Shown piece by piece: positions 13,551 through 20,898 of a DNA stretch of 36,067 bases; the stretch's first letter is position 1, and each line of letters starts with the position of its first letter. The stretch is taken from positions 1 through 36,067 of the IMG/VR virus record IMGVR_UViG_3300043446_001263; one strand, written 5' to 3'. The notes beneath the pieces were generated by a model. That model had not been told where the DNA came from and made no database searches. It worked only from the letters and a program-made list of their open reading frames with translations. Source of the DNA: a virus. A program made the position numbers and the translations under genes.

Positions 13551-13991
13551 TCAATCTTCCCAGCCAGCCATGATTGCTTTAGTAGTCATTTCCGTGGCTA
13601 GTTCAAGATGCTCATAGTTGCGCTCCCACAGGGCATCAGCATCGGGTCCTAGAGCATGGCTATGGTAAATATCATTGTTGGTCTTGGTATCAATGAGGGC
13701 CTGCTCGGGGGCTAAGAGCACATGACATAGTTCATGTACAAGTACCTTCTCCAGTTCGGCGTTTCCATGGCGTACAGCCGAGGGTAGGTACCACTTGATG
13801 CGGGCCTGCATGTACTGCCAACGGCTCTCAGTGATAGCGACTACTTTGAAGTCTTCGCCCGTAGTGTCGTCATAGAACGAATCAAGGAACACATGTTCGA
13901 TTTCCCAATGGTCAAGACCCATGCGGCGCTGCCACATAGGGGCTTTCCTAGAGATAAAGGCTGATACTCGGTCGGTAGGATTCTTGCTCAT
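13551..13991 (-). CDS. Zincin-like putative metallopeptidase (HELCH)
   Basis: A 146-residue protein with HELCH at residues 86-90 (VLVHELCHVLLAPEQ), the HExxH zinc site of gluzincin/SprT-like proteins. A downstream Glu in LELATEM could be the third ligand. The N-terminus MWQRRMGLDHWEIEHVF resembles the opening strand seen in other small phage-encoded zincins. Possible roles are processing of virion proteins or host peptidoglycan-associated proteins; neither is shown. The start may instead be GTG at 13997, which directly follows the upstream stop. Confidence 0.72.
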   Translation of the reverse strand: MSKNPTDRVSAFISRKAPMWQRRMGLDHWEIEHVFLDSFYDDTTGEDFKVVAITESRWQYMQARIKWYLPSAVRHGNAELEKVLVHELCHVLLAPEQALIDTKTNNDIYHSHALGPDADALWERNYEHLELATEMTTKAIMAGWED

Positions 13992-13997
13992 GTGCAC

Positions 13998-14420
13998 TCA
14001 CAACATCGGATTGACCGAGGTCATGCCCCCACGCAGGGTTCCGCTCCAAGCCTGCTCCTGATAATCAGCCCGAGTATTGGGTTTGATGGTAGGAGACAGC
14101 CATGAACGGATACGGGGTGACCAACGCTCGGTGTCTAGAACGTCAATAATGGTGAGAGGTTGGTGAACGAAACCCAATTCCTCTTCGGGAAATAATACAT
14201 ATGGCACTGGCGGGCGAATCTGAGCAATCTGCTCCGACGGAATCGACATGAGTTCCATTGCCTCCGAGGCAGCAAACTCATTACGACCCTGCCACGGACG
14301 GGGAATCCATGGCTCGGGGCGTGTGCCGTCGTCATAGACATCGGCACCGCTGGACCGTTGTCCTACGGAACCGGGGTCGATGACTTGGCCGAAGCCGTCC
14401 TTGTCGACCCGAATAGCCAT
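13998..14420 (-). CDS. Hypothetical late protein
   Basis: A 140-residue protein rich in Pro, Trp and Arg (RPEPWIPRPWQGRNEF, VLDTERWSPRIRSWLSP) with no membrane segment. The ATG at 14420 overlaps the stop of the holin-like gene upstream as TAATG. I recognise no family. It lies between the zincin and the holin-like genes. Confidence 0.6.
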   Translation of the reverse strand: MAIRVDKDGFGQVIDPGSVGQRSSGADVYDDGTRPEPWIPRPWQGRNEFAASEAMELMSIPSEQIAQIRPPVPYVLFPEEELGFVHQPLTIIDVLDTERWSPRIRSWLSPTIKPNTRADYQEQAWSGTLRGGMTSVNPML

Positions 14421-14740
14421 TAGGCGCTCGGAGCGTCTGAAGAACCGCCGATACCAAAGTTGGGGGCCAACTTCTCAGGTACATCATTCGGCTTATAAAG
14501 ACCGTAGTAGGCAGCGAGAGACATACCTACACCCGCTGCAAACAGGATGAGGGCGTCTACGCTGACTACAGCGTCCCCTGTGGCCGTCTGAGAGGCGACA
14601 ACGAGGCCCTGTGCAGCGTTCAGAACGATCATAAGAGCGCCCTTCAACTTGCTGGAGGCGTCCATCTTGGTGATGAGGCCAACAAGGATGGGGATTATGG
14701 TTCCGAGGAGAAGAGTTACAGCGACAGCGCTGATGGTCAC
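14420..14740 (-). CDS. Holin-like membrane protein
   Basis: A 106-residue protein with hydrophobic segments at about 4-24 (SAVAVTLLLGTIIPILVGLI), 33-52 (KGALMIVLNAAQGLVVASQ) and 60-82 (VDALILFAAGVGMSLAAYYGL), and a short polar C-terminus. Size, segment number and the adjacent DUF2746-like gene fit a phage holin. It starts with GTG inside a GTGA overlap with the upstream gene. No endolysin was recognised in the window. Confidence 0.65.
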   Translation of the reverse strand: MTISAVAVTLLLGTIIPILVGLITKMDASSKLKGALMIVLNAAQGLVVASQTATGDAVVSVDALILFAAGVGMSLAAYYGLYKPNDVPEKLAPNFGIGGSSDAPSA

Positions 14741-15000
14741 GGGGAGTACTCCTTGTGGTAAGGATTATCAAGATGCCACTGGACATGTTGATCAATGCGG
14801 GCGTCTACTGATTTTACATCATTTTTGATTTCGGCTACATCGTCCCGAATACCGGCTAGGCGCTGCTGCACCATGCCGTGGTCTTCAATGTTCTTTTTAG
14901 CCATCTGTTTCAATGAAACGATAAGTGTGATTAGGCCAGCCACGATTGTGCCAAAGGCACCAATGGCGGCAGCGATGATCACTGCAATTTCGCCGGTCAA
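14737..15000 (-). CDS. DUF2746-like membrane/coiled-coil protein (lysis-associated)
   Basis: An 87-residue protein with an N-terminal hydrophobic segment (IAVIIAAAIGAFGTIVAGLI) and a coiled-coil tail (GIRDDVAEIKNDVKSVDARI) that ends in HVQWHLDNPYH. This arrangement matches the DUF2746/XhlA-like proteins often found beside holins in actinophages. The start is TTG at 15000, supported by AAGGAG 8 bases upstream. It probably works with the holin-like protein at the membrane. Confidence 0.68.
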   Translation of the reverse strand: MTGEIAVIIAAAIGAFGTIVAGLITLIVSLKQMAKKNIEDHGMVQQRLAGIRDDVAEIKNDVKSVDARIDQHVQWHLDNPYHKEYSP

Positions 15001-15046
15001 CAGACTGCTCCTTCAATAGAAGAAAGCATTTCAAATACTCTCCGTG

Positions 15047-15250
15047 TCATTTCTCAAATGCCGTTACGTGGAACCGCTCGTCTCGCTTCAGTTGCTGCAT
15101 GACCCACGGATTGATGATCCTATGGATACGGCCTTGATATTGATTACGGTCGATTTGACGGTGTTCTTTTTCTTGGCCCCACGAGCCGACATGTGGTGAA
15201 ACAAGTCGTCGCTTGGGAATAAGAGGAAAGGAGTGCGCTGGAAGTTTCAT
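15047..15250 (-). CDS. Small basic hypothetical protein
   Basis: A 67-residue basic protein (KLPAHSFPLIPKRRLVSPHVG, shown in part; later QGRIHRIINPWVMQQLKRDE). The ATG at 15250 overlaps the stop of the upstream gene as ATGA, which is why I prefer it to an in-frame ATG 45 bases further up. Function unknown. Confidence 0.6.
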   Translation of the reverse strand: MKLPAHSFPLIPKRRLVSPHVGSWGQEKEHRQIDRNQYQGRIHRIINPWVMQQLKRDERFHVTAFEK

Positions 15251-15765
15251 CGCCCCGGATAGGCAACAGCCATGCCCATACCTCGACCCGCCCACGGTGG
15301 GGCGAGTTTACGTAGATGACTGATACGGTCAGGGTCAACGTCCTGACGCTTCCAATCATCAGGATTCTTGCCGTAGTTGACGAGTTTCTCCCCCACCTCA
15401 AGACCAAGTCCGGGAGGAACGTATTTGAGACCCTGAGCCTGCATTTGAAGCCCAGTAAACGGGTTCATTTCTTCAGGCCAAAGATAATCGTCGGGGTCTC
15501 TCTGCTCGCCTTTATGTACACCCCTTGTATAGGGCTTGCTCGCCGTACGCTGCTTGAGACCGTTAAGAAGGCGGTCCTGACGGCGTGTATTGATGGTACC
15601 TAGGTATCCATCGGGATAAGTCGCTTCCGGCGTGGAGCGCCATTGCATACGCAACTTGTCCAAATCGTCGTGATAGAACGGCGAAGGACCCCCAACTTCC
15701 GCTGCTCGGAAGGGGGCGTCACTCTGTGGATAATCACGAGAGAGGGACTGACTGAACGATGCCAT
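15247..15765 (-). CDS. Hypothetical late protein
   Basis: A 172-residue soluble protein with many Pro, Arg and Tyr residues (PFYHDDLDKLRMQWRSTPE, DYLWPEEMNPFTGLQMQ). No motif that I recognise. It follows the fibre gene by 31 bases and has no clear SD. A role in tail or fibre assembly would fit the position but is a guess. Confidence 0.58.
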   Translation of the reverse strand: MASFSQSLSRDYPQSDAPFRAAEVGGPSPFYHDDLDKLRMQWRSTPEATYPDGYLGTINTRRQDRLLNGLKQRTASKPYTRGVHKGEQRDPDDYLWPEEMNPFTGLQMQAQGLKYVPPGLGLEVGEKLVNYGKNPDDWKRQDVDPDRISHLRKLAPPWAGRGMGMAVAYPGR

Positions 15766-15796
15766 AGTTATTACTAATCATAGCATCGGTACACCA

Positions 15797-17665
15797 TTAG
15801 GTCTTAATGATGTAATTGGTAAGAATATACGGCTGCATATTGTTGTGCTCGCCGTCCCCACCAGTATTTTGGTTAGTGGCCGTGGTGTTTTGGTTAGTGG
15901 CCGTGGTGTTTTGGTTAGTGGCTGTACTCCCGTTAGTAATAATACGGGCGTTAGGACTGCCGCTAACATATAGACCTTGGTAAGCATTCCCGCCACCCCC
16001 GTCGGTAACAATAGCGTTGTTGATACCGTTACTGCCGTCGTACGAACCAGCCGAGTGTGCGTGTGAATCCTGCGTATGTGTGTGGGCGTTCTGAGTATGC
16101 GTGTGAGCGTTCTGTAAGTGGGTGTGACTAGGCATCTCACTGACAATGAGCAAATGCTTTTCCTCACCACCTGTGCCGCCAAGAGTGTTAGACACGCTCA
16201 GTCGACCGGCATCGCTACCACCCATGTTGTCCAAAGCAACCGGGGCACGACCACGAAGGTCAGGGATATTGAAAGTAGTGGACCCATCGCCGGAACCGTA
16301 AGTGGTCCCGATTACGGAATATAGAGCGGCATAAGTAGATCTACTTACAGCCTGTCCGTAACAAAGAAGCCACCCCGTAGGAGCCTCTGAACCGGCAAAT
16401 GCTGTTAGAGCGCCGGTAGGAGAACTAGATACTGATTGGGAGATACCTACGGGATTGACCTGATCTACCCGCATATCCTCGATCTCAATGATTGAAGCCT
16501 TAACGGTATTTGAGGCTGACGTAAGAGCCTTAACGATCACTTTATATAAAGGTCGAAACTCTACGGACGGGAAGTCCCCCAAATCCATACTTGACCAGTC
16601 GTACTCCTGAACTTTTCCAAGATTGGAATTAGAGTACTGCCCCATTATGGAAAGTACTGGGTAATTCAAGTTAGTTGTCGCCACGATAAACATGGGAACA
16701 TGGTGGTTATTTGATACATCGGTGGTCGACCACGTACTACCTACAACCGTATTGTACTTAATAGTCGTAGTTCCCTGTTTCATAGGGAAATCAGTAGGCG
16801 AATCAACTACCCAGTGCGCCCCTGATCGGTACAGTACCGGAATGCGAGCAGGTCCTTGTAGATCCTGCTGCCAAGTATTAGCCGTTGGGCTATTGGAATG
16901 TGTGATATCTACCTGAAGGTCTTCATCAAAGAACGTACCATCGGCAATATCCAATTGCGCGTGAGTATTGGAAGACCCATTACCGCCTAGGACGTAGTTA
17001 GAAACCGTAAACCCGTTAGCAATAGCAGCCCCACGGGTACGGTGTAGATATTCATGAGTCTGCCAATCAAGAACAATCCCATGCCGTTCATCACCGAAGT
17101 ACTCAGCCTTATCAGTATCTGAGTTCCAGTATACGTAAGCCGTAGGTGTATCCGAATCCCAGTCAAAGTAGGAAGCCTTATAACTGAGAACACCTTCGCT
17201 TGAGTAATAAATATAATAAAAAGCAGAGGTGTCAGGAAGTACAACCGTCTCAGTGGAGATCTTCCGGTAAGCAGTTCCTACGCACCACACCTCAAAGTAG
17301 TCACCGACTGGCGAGATACTGAACGTGCGGGTGCTGTTATTGAATGAGATGACGCTTTGCGACTTATCGGTATGCCCGATGGGTTCCTTTGTCGCAACTG
17401 TTATAGCCTTATGGAGAGGCTCATCTTCTGTGTAGGACGCTGATACAGAACTAGACCCGGCCCAAATAGGGAATGCTGGATCACCGCCCTCAAATACAAC
17501 ATAACCAAACGAGCCTGCCGATGGGTAACCACCAATAGCGGCCTGCATGGTGACCTTTACGTCCCCAAACATCTGAGGGACATAGGCCGTTATCTCAGAA
17601 CCGGTTACGTTGACACACCGGGCCTTGTAGATGCCTGAATAGATCTTGGTACCCGATGCGGTCAT
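15797..17665 (-). CDS. Tail fibre/receptor-binding protein with collar domain
   Basis: A 622-residue protein. Residues 12-70 (IYKARCVNVTGSEITAYVPQ to DPAFPIWAG) look like the OB-type N-terminus of baseplate proteins. At about 415-475 is a phage tail-collar domain (PTGWLLCYGQAVSRSTYAAL, GDGSTTFNIPDLRGR). Near 512-535 four HxH motifs recur every 7 residues, and near 580-600 a heptapeptide ATNQNTT is repeated. It ends MQPYILTNYIIKT, the usual end of collar-type tips. HxH motifs in T4 long tail fibre tips bind metal ions. It is probably the host-recognition protein. Start ATG with AAGG upstream. Confidence 0.88.
   Translation of the reverse strand: MTASGTKIYSGIYKARCVNVTGSEITAYVPQMFGDVKVTMQAAIGGYPSAGSFGYVVFEGGDPAFPIWAGSSSVSASYTEDEPLHKAITVATKEPIGHTDKSQSVISFNNSTRTFSISPVGDYFEVWCVGTAYRKISTETVVLPDTSAFYYIYYSSEGVLSYKASYFDWDSDTPTAYVYWNSDTDKAEYFGDERHGIVLDWQTHEYLHRTRGAAIANGFTVSNYVLGGNGSSNTHAQLDIADGTFFDEDLQVDITHSNSPTANTWQQDLQGPARIPVLYRSGAHWVVDSPTDFPMKQGTTTIKYNTVVGSTWSTTDVSNNHHVPMFIVATTNLNYPVLSIMGQYSNSNLGKVQEYDWSSMDLGDFPSVEFRPLYKVIVKALTSASNTVKASIIEIEDMRVDQVNPVGISQSVSSSPTGALTAFAGSEAPTGWLLCYGQAVSRSTYAALYSVIGTTYGSGDGSTTFNIPDLRGRAPVALDNMGGSDAGRLSVSNTLGGTGGEEKHLLIVSEMPSHTHLQNAHTHTQNAHTHTQDSHAHSAGSYDGSNGINNAIVTDGGGGNAYQGLYVSGSPNARIITNGSTATNQNTTATNQNTTATNQNTGGDGEHNNMQPYILTNYIIKT
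15867..15922. repeat. 21-bp tandem repeat in the fibre tip region
   Basis: A 21-base unit beginning TTTTGGTTAGTGGC occurs at 15867-15887 and 15888-15908 as exact copies, followed by a 14-base partial third copy to 15922. It encodes the ATNQNTT heptads of the fibre C-terminus. Exact tandem copies suggest recent slippage or unit gain. Confidence 0.85.
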
Positions 17666-17684
17666 ATATAGACCTTACCGTACT

Positions 17685-17972
17685 TCAGCGGGCAAACGTA
17701 CGAAACACCATGGCAGAGATCTCTTTGCCCTCGGCGTTCTCAATGGTGTCAAAGCCAACCACGAAGGCTAGGTCGGTACCACGAGGCGCTACGTAGCCAC
17801 GAGCAATGGCAAGGGCCTTTACGGCCTGCCCTACTGCACCATGGCCGATTGCACGGAGCACGGGGTACCGGTGGCTATCGCTAATCGACTTACTAATAGC
17901 AGCCGCAACGGATTGTGGGGCGCTAGATGCCGAAACACGCAGAACGGTGTCGTCAGTGTATTCCTCAGTCAT
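17685..17972 (-). CDS. spoVS: SpoVS-family protein
   Basis: A 95-residue protein that matches the SpoVS family nearly end to end: LRVSASSAPQSVAAAISKSI, then LRAIGHGAVGQAVKALAIARGYVAPRGTD (read as two adjacent pieces) and a final MVFRTFAR strand. The Bacillus protein has the same AIGAGALNQAVKAVAIARG core and acts late in sporulation. SpoVS has an Alba-like nucleic-acid-binding fold. A phage copy could be a nucleic-acid chaperone or interfere with host development. RBS GAGGTAAGGA precedes the ATG. It is the last gene of the replication-side cluster, next to the fibre gene. Confidence 0.85.
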   Translation of the reverse strand: MTEEYTDDTVLRVSASSAPQSVAAAISKSISDSHRYPVLRAIGHGAVGQAVKALAIARGYVAPRGTDLAFVVGFDTIENAEGKEISAMVFRTFAR

Positions 17973-18016
17973 TTCCTTACCTCTATTAGGACAGTATGGA
18001 AATGGTATCAGAATTA

Positions 18017-18430
18017 CTAAAGTTGGTAAATAACGATTCGGGCACCTGACGGTTCGTCAGGCGTTGTATATACTTTCGTAGCCTTTATGCTCGTTACCTG
18101 CGAGTCGTCACGGTAGAGCACGCCGGTCATGGAATCGAACGTGGACCGGATGAGTTTGTCGATGTCAGGCTTCTTGTCGCAGAACAGTTTGCTCTTCGGT
18201 GCCGACTTCGGCTTCGGCATGATGAAATTGATTTCGACCCCAAGAGGTCCTTCCAAGAGTTCACCTGAAGCGATGTTTGAAGCCTCACGAGCCACTTCTG
18301 CACGCCACGAAGATAACTTTTGACGACCAGTAGTTGAGGAACCATCGACCACAACAGCACGTCCTCCACGGACAAAGGCGGTTTTAGATCCTTGCGGTGC
18401 TGGTGTCCCATAAACCCTGAACTCAATCAT
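18017..18430 (-). CDS. rusA: RusA-type Holliday junction resolvase
   Basis: A 137-residue protein. The N-terminus IEFRVYGTPAPQGSKTAF and KPDIDKLIRSTFDSMTGVLYRDDSQV (two adjacent pieces, about 87-112) are diagnostic of RusA; acidic residues D89, D91 and D108/D109 correspond to the metal-binding site. It would cleave four-way junctions or other branched DNA made during replication and recombination. ATG at 18430 has GGAAGG 7 bases upstream, better than the in-frame ATG at 18445, and overlaps the upstream gene by 8 bases. Confidence 0.9.
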   Translation of the reverse strand: MIEFRVYGTPAPQGSKTAFVRGGRAVVVDGSSTTGRQKLSSWRAEVAREASNIASGELLEGPLGVEINFIMPKPKSAPKSKLFCDKKPDIDKLIRSTFDSMTGVLYRDDSQVTSIKATKVYTTPDEPSGARIVIYQL

Positions 18431-18623
18431 TACTAAACCTTCCATAGGTTATGTTGGAAGGTTGTTTGATGTCACTATTGCGAAACGTCCAACATTCACC
18501 TGTCTCACGAACAAAGCAAACCCAGCATAGATCGTGATCAGGCCCGTAGTCTATTAGCGCTACGGCCCATGCAGCCCCTTTAGGAGTGTCTAGAGGCTGA
18601 GGAGGGTTCAGTTGCAGCATCAT
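18423..18623 (-). CDS. Small hypothetical protein
   Basis: A 66-residue protein whose centre (GAAWAVALIDYGPDHDLCWVC then FVRETGECWTFRNSDIK) has the look of a compact beta sheet and resembles small conserved phage proteins I have seen in replication regions, but no function is known. It overlaps the RusA start and follows the upstream stop by one base. Confidence 0.65.
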   Translation of the reverse strand: MMLQLNPPQPLDTPKGAAWAVALIDYGPDHDLCWVCFVRETGECWTFRNSDIKQPSNITYGRFSND

Positions 18624-18624
18624 G

Positions 18625-18825
18625 CTACTTACCTAGATATGGCTCTAAAGCCTTATCTACCTCTTCAATCTTGTACTCGTGAACCCATGTGTACTCAGAC
18701 ATAAGTAGGCGGGCGAGTTTCTTACACTCTTCCTCAAGACGCTCAATCTCTCCGGCTGCCTCGGCAAACAAGGTATCGCCGGTATGAACTGACCATGACC
18801 ACAGTCTACTAATCAAGGAGTCCAT
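18625..18825 (-). CDS. Small coiled-coil protein of the EAAxEIERL type
   Basis: A 66-residue protein with the pattern LISRLWSWSV...FAEAAGEIERLEEECKK. The same layout (LI.RL, gap, EAA.EIERL) recurs in the 64-residue protein at 21244-21438, and a looser form in the 58-residue protein at 34695-34871. These are common but uncharacterised phage proteins. Overlaps the next upstream gene by 13 bases. Confidence 0.65.
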   Translation of the reverse strand: MDSLISRLWSWSVHTGDTLFAEAAGEIERLEEECKKLARLLMSEYTWVHEYKIEEVDKALEPYLGK

Positions 18826-19301
18826 CGATCACTCCGTCTGTTCATACCTTCACGACCAACCCGGCGTGTGAGTTCACGGCTGATGAGATTCACACACCTC
18901 TCACGGTTCTCCATAGTTACCTGAAGAAGTTTCCGCTTGGCCTTAGCAGTCAGATATTCCGATCTAGCGCTGAGGACGTTCTCGTCCACGTCACGTTCGG
19001 CTCTAGCCTCAGTGACCTTCTTGCCGTTGAGCATGACAATCGCCTCTTGCGTCTTGAGATTGGCTTCCGATTCAGCCTCAATGATCTCTGCTTGAGCAAC
19101 TTGCGTTGCGAGGTAATTCTGCCAAGCAAGTTGCTTTGAGAAGTGCTCCATAAGAAGTGCATCGGATGTCTCAGTCACGTCCCAAGGTAATTCAGGAATC
19201 TCGTAGTCAGGCTCAGGATCGAAGCGCTCGGCTTCGTTTTGAAGCAGTGCTTCGTCTGACTCGTACGGAGGGTTTATTCTCCTTACTTTCTTCACTGTCA
19301 T
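18813..19301 (-). CDS. Helical coiled-coil hypothetical protein
   Basis: A 162-residue protein that is mostly long helix (residues about 50-150: AWQNYLATQVAQAEIIEAES and later LTAKAKRKLLQVTMENRE), ending basic. The ATG at 19301 has GGGGAG 6 bases upstream. That start lies 89 bases inside the end of the Cas4-like gene, an unusually long overlap for this genome. A short non-coil acidic N-terminal part precedes the coil. No family recognised; a partner of the nuclease is possible from position only. Confidence 0.6.
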   Translation of the reverse strand: MTVKKVRRINPPYESDEALLQNEAERFDPEPDYEIPELPWDVTETSDALLMEHFSKQLAWQNYLATQVAQAEIIEAESEANLKTQEAIVMLNGKKVTEARAERDVDENVLSARSEYLTAKAKRKLLQVTMENRERCVNLISRELTRRVGREGMNRRSDRWTP

Positions 19302-20190
19302 TTGTTGCTCCCCAACATGTAGTTCGGTATTCGCAGGCCAAGCAGGTTTTCCCGTCTTGGGTAGCCCAGTCAGGGCGCTCAGCGATACTAACGTCGTCAA
19401 GGCGTACGGCCTTTGCTACCTGTTCCGCTTCCCCAAGTACCCTGCTAATGAAATCGGGATTGTACTTCACGACAAACTCCTTCACCTCCTGAGTGGGCTT
19501 CCACTCATAGATGAATACGATCTCATCAATGTTGAGATCAGGATATTGAGTCTGAGCGATGTGTAGGTAGATCTGACCCTGCCTGATATGTGTGGCAAAC
19601 GGTCGTTTGATCATGAACCATAGTTCGTCCGGCGTCAGTTGCTCTGACTGGTACTTGTCGAACAGGCTGAATGCTTCAAACCTAAGAGTTGAGATACCTA
19701 CAGTCTTAATCTCAATCATTCGGTACACACCGTCATCCAGTATCACCACCCCATCGCTATGACCAGCGATCATCAGGGCGTCATCTACTAGCGAAACTTC
19801 CTTGTACCTAAAGTCAGGACTGAAACAGTTTGGGCAGGTTATTGGGGTACCGCCTACCCATGTGTGCCCGCAGGGCTTACACATCCACGTACCCCACATG
19901 ACTCCCATCTCGGTAAGCCATCGCTGATACTTGGCGTGGACGCTGTGTCCATAGTCGAAGACGTTCTCTAGACGGAACGAAGGAGAACGACCTTTGTAAT
20001 TGATCGGCTCTCCCGTAATGCGGTAGAAGTCATGGCGTCCACACCATGAAGACTTAGCCATCTCAGATGGATGCATTACGTCGTCACGTCGTGATGAGGG
20101 CTGCTGAGCCTTCTTCAGTACGTGGCGTTCGATATGAGGGAGAAGAACATCCTTCCGTCGGTAGGTGTTCTTCAAGTCCTTTAGATTCAT
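19213..20190 (-). CDS. Cas4/PD-(D/E)XK exonuclease with inserted zinc ribbon
   Basis: A 325-residue nuclease. The active-site strand is GHSDGVVI...RMIEIKTV with D146, E160 and K162, and a conserved upstream His near 82 (DYGHSVHAKYQ). Cys50 plus C-terminal CLACEYRTTC (near 288-297) are placed like the four cysteines that hold the Fe-S cluster in Cas4/AddB enzymes. Between them a CxxC...CxxC ribbon (C104, C107, C119, C122) is inserted. It probably resects DNA ends for RecA. The ATG at 20190 overlaps the upstream stop as ATGA. The last 30 residues are basic and probably disordered. Confidence 0.85.
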   Translation of the reverse strand: MNLKDLKNTYRRKDVLLPHIERHVLKKAQQPSSRRDDVMHPSEMAKSSWCGRHDFYRITGEPINYKGRSPSFRLENVFDYGHSVHAKYQRWLTEMGVMWGTWMCKPCGHTWVGGTPITCPNCFSPDFRYKEVSLVDDALMIAGHSDGVVILDDGVYRMIEIKTVGISTLRFEAFSLFDKYQSEQLTPDELWFMIKRPFATHIRQGQIYLHIAQTQYPDLNIDEIVFIYEWKPTQEVKEFVVKYNPDFISRVLGEAEQVAKAVRLDDVSIAERPDWATQDGKTCLACEYRTTCWGATNDSEESKENKPSVRVRRSTASKRSRALRS

Positions 20191-20570
20191 CGAATGAGTC
20201 GATTTAGTTCAGCGGTGTACTCGGGGCAGAACACTGGGATAGAGACGCCAAAGGTGTAACCGGCAGCCTCTTCCATACCCGCCCAAGAAGGATCTGAAAG
20301 AATGTCAACAACTGCGCCTGCTAGAGATCCAGCCTCGTCAATGGTGTCGCAGGCGGTCTGCCCTAGATCAATCAACTCGGAGCGGCTGGCTCGTGGGAAG
20401 TAGTCCCTCATGGCATCCACATAAGCGTCTACCAACGACGCCTTTGAAATGGTGGTCGTAGTCGGTCGATAAGCCGATGAGGGGGGCGAAGATGAGGTCG
20501 ATTCCGAAGAGCAAGCGCTGAGTGCCGCCGCCGCCAAAACCAAGGTGAGTGCTACAAGTAGTTTCTTCAT
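20187..20570 (-). CDS. Secreted lipoprotein, DUF732-like
   Basis: A 127-residue protein with a clear lipoprotein signal: MKKLLVALTLVLAAAALSAC, lipobox LSAC with Cys20, then a Ser/Thr/Pro linker. The domain at about 45-125 (LVDAYVDAMRDYFPRASRSE, GQTACDTIDEAG, VFCPEY) has the helical two-Cys pattern of DUF732, common in mycobacterial secreted proteins and actinophages. It would sit on the outer face of the host membrane. Such phage lipoproteins can block superinfection, but that is inference. RBS AGGA before the ATG. Confidence 0.75.
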   Translation of the reverse strand: MKKLLVALTLVLAAAALSACSSESTSSSPPSSAYRPTTTTISKASLVDAYVDAMRDYFPRASRSELIDLGQTACDTIDEAGSLAGAVVDILSDPSWAGMEEAAGYTFGVSIPVFCPEYTAELNRLIR

Positions 20571-20577
20571 TGTGTTC

Positions 20578-20898
20578 CTATTCTGCTGGTTGTGAGAGTT
20601 CTAGGAAGTCCGATTCTTCAAGAAGAACGTACGACCTACCCGCCAATTCGATGTGAAATACCGGGGTTCTTCCTTCTTGCCATGCGATCTTTCGAACTGA
20701 CTCTAGATCGGATGCCTTGATGGTGATCTGCTTTTTATCAGTTCTTTTCATTTCCCACAAGAAGCCTTCGTGGCCTCCTGATCTTACGTCGTGCTTTCTC
20801 TGCCAACCGTTACCTGATCCGGCGTTTCGGGAACCACCGGTAACCTTGGCGATGCGCTGCTCCTGTTTACGAGACCGTGAAATTCTTTCGTCAGTCAT
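20578..20898 (-). CDS. Small PD-(D/E)XK nuclease, Holliday-junction-resolvase-like
   Basis: A 106-residue protein with the archaeal-HJR-like layout: RSRKQEQRIA (E13), GGSRNAGSGN, KHDVRSGG (D37), FLWEMKRTDKK (E49, K51), then a helix and a strand (TPVFHIEL). These positions fit a complete PD-(D/E)XK active site. With RusA it gives the phage two candidate junction nucleases. The ATG at 20898 overlaps the upstream gene by 8 bases; a longer in-frame start exists but lies inside that gene. Confidence 0.75.
   Translation of the reverse strand: MTDERISRSRKQEQRIAKVTGGSRNAGSGNGWQRKHDVRSGGHEGFLWEMKRTDKKQITIKASDLESVRKIAWQEGRTPVFHIELAGRSYVLLEESDFLELSQPAE

Noticed and set aside
15867-15922. Tandem repeat as a CRISPR or origin iteron
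   Set aside because: Direct tandem units with no spacers that encode in-frame heptads of the fibre; a coding repeat explains them.
15778-16182. A 134-codon frame overlapping the fibre gene in another frame on the same strand
   Set aside because: Its Thr/Leu/Arg repeats are just the frame-shifted reading of the fibre's HxH and heptad repeats.
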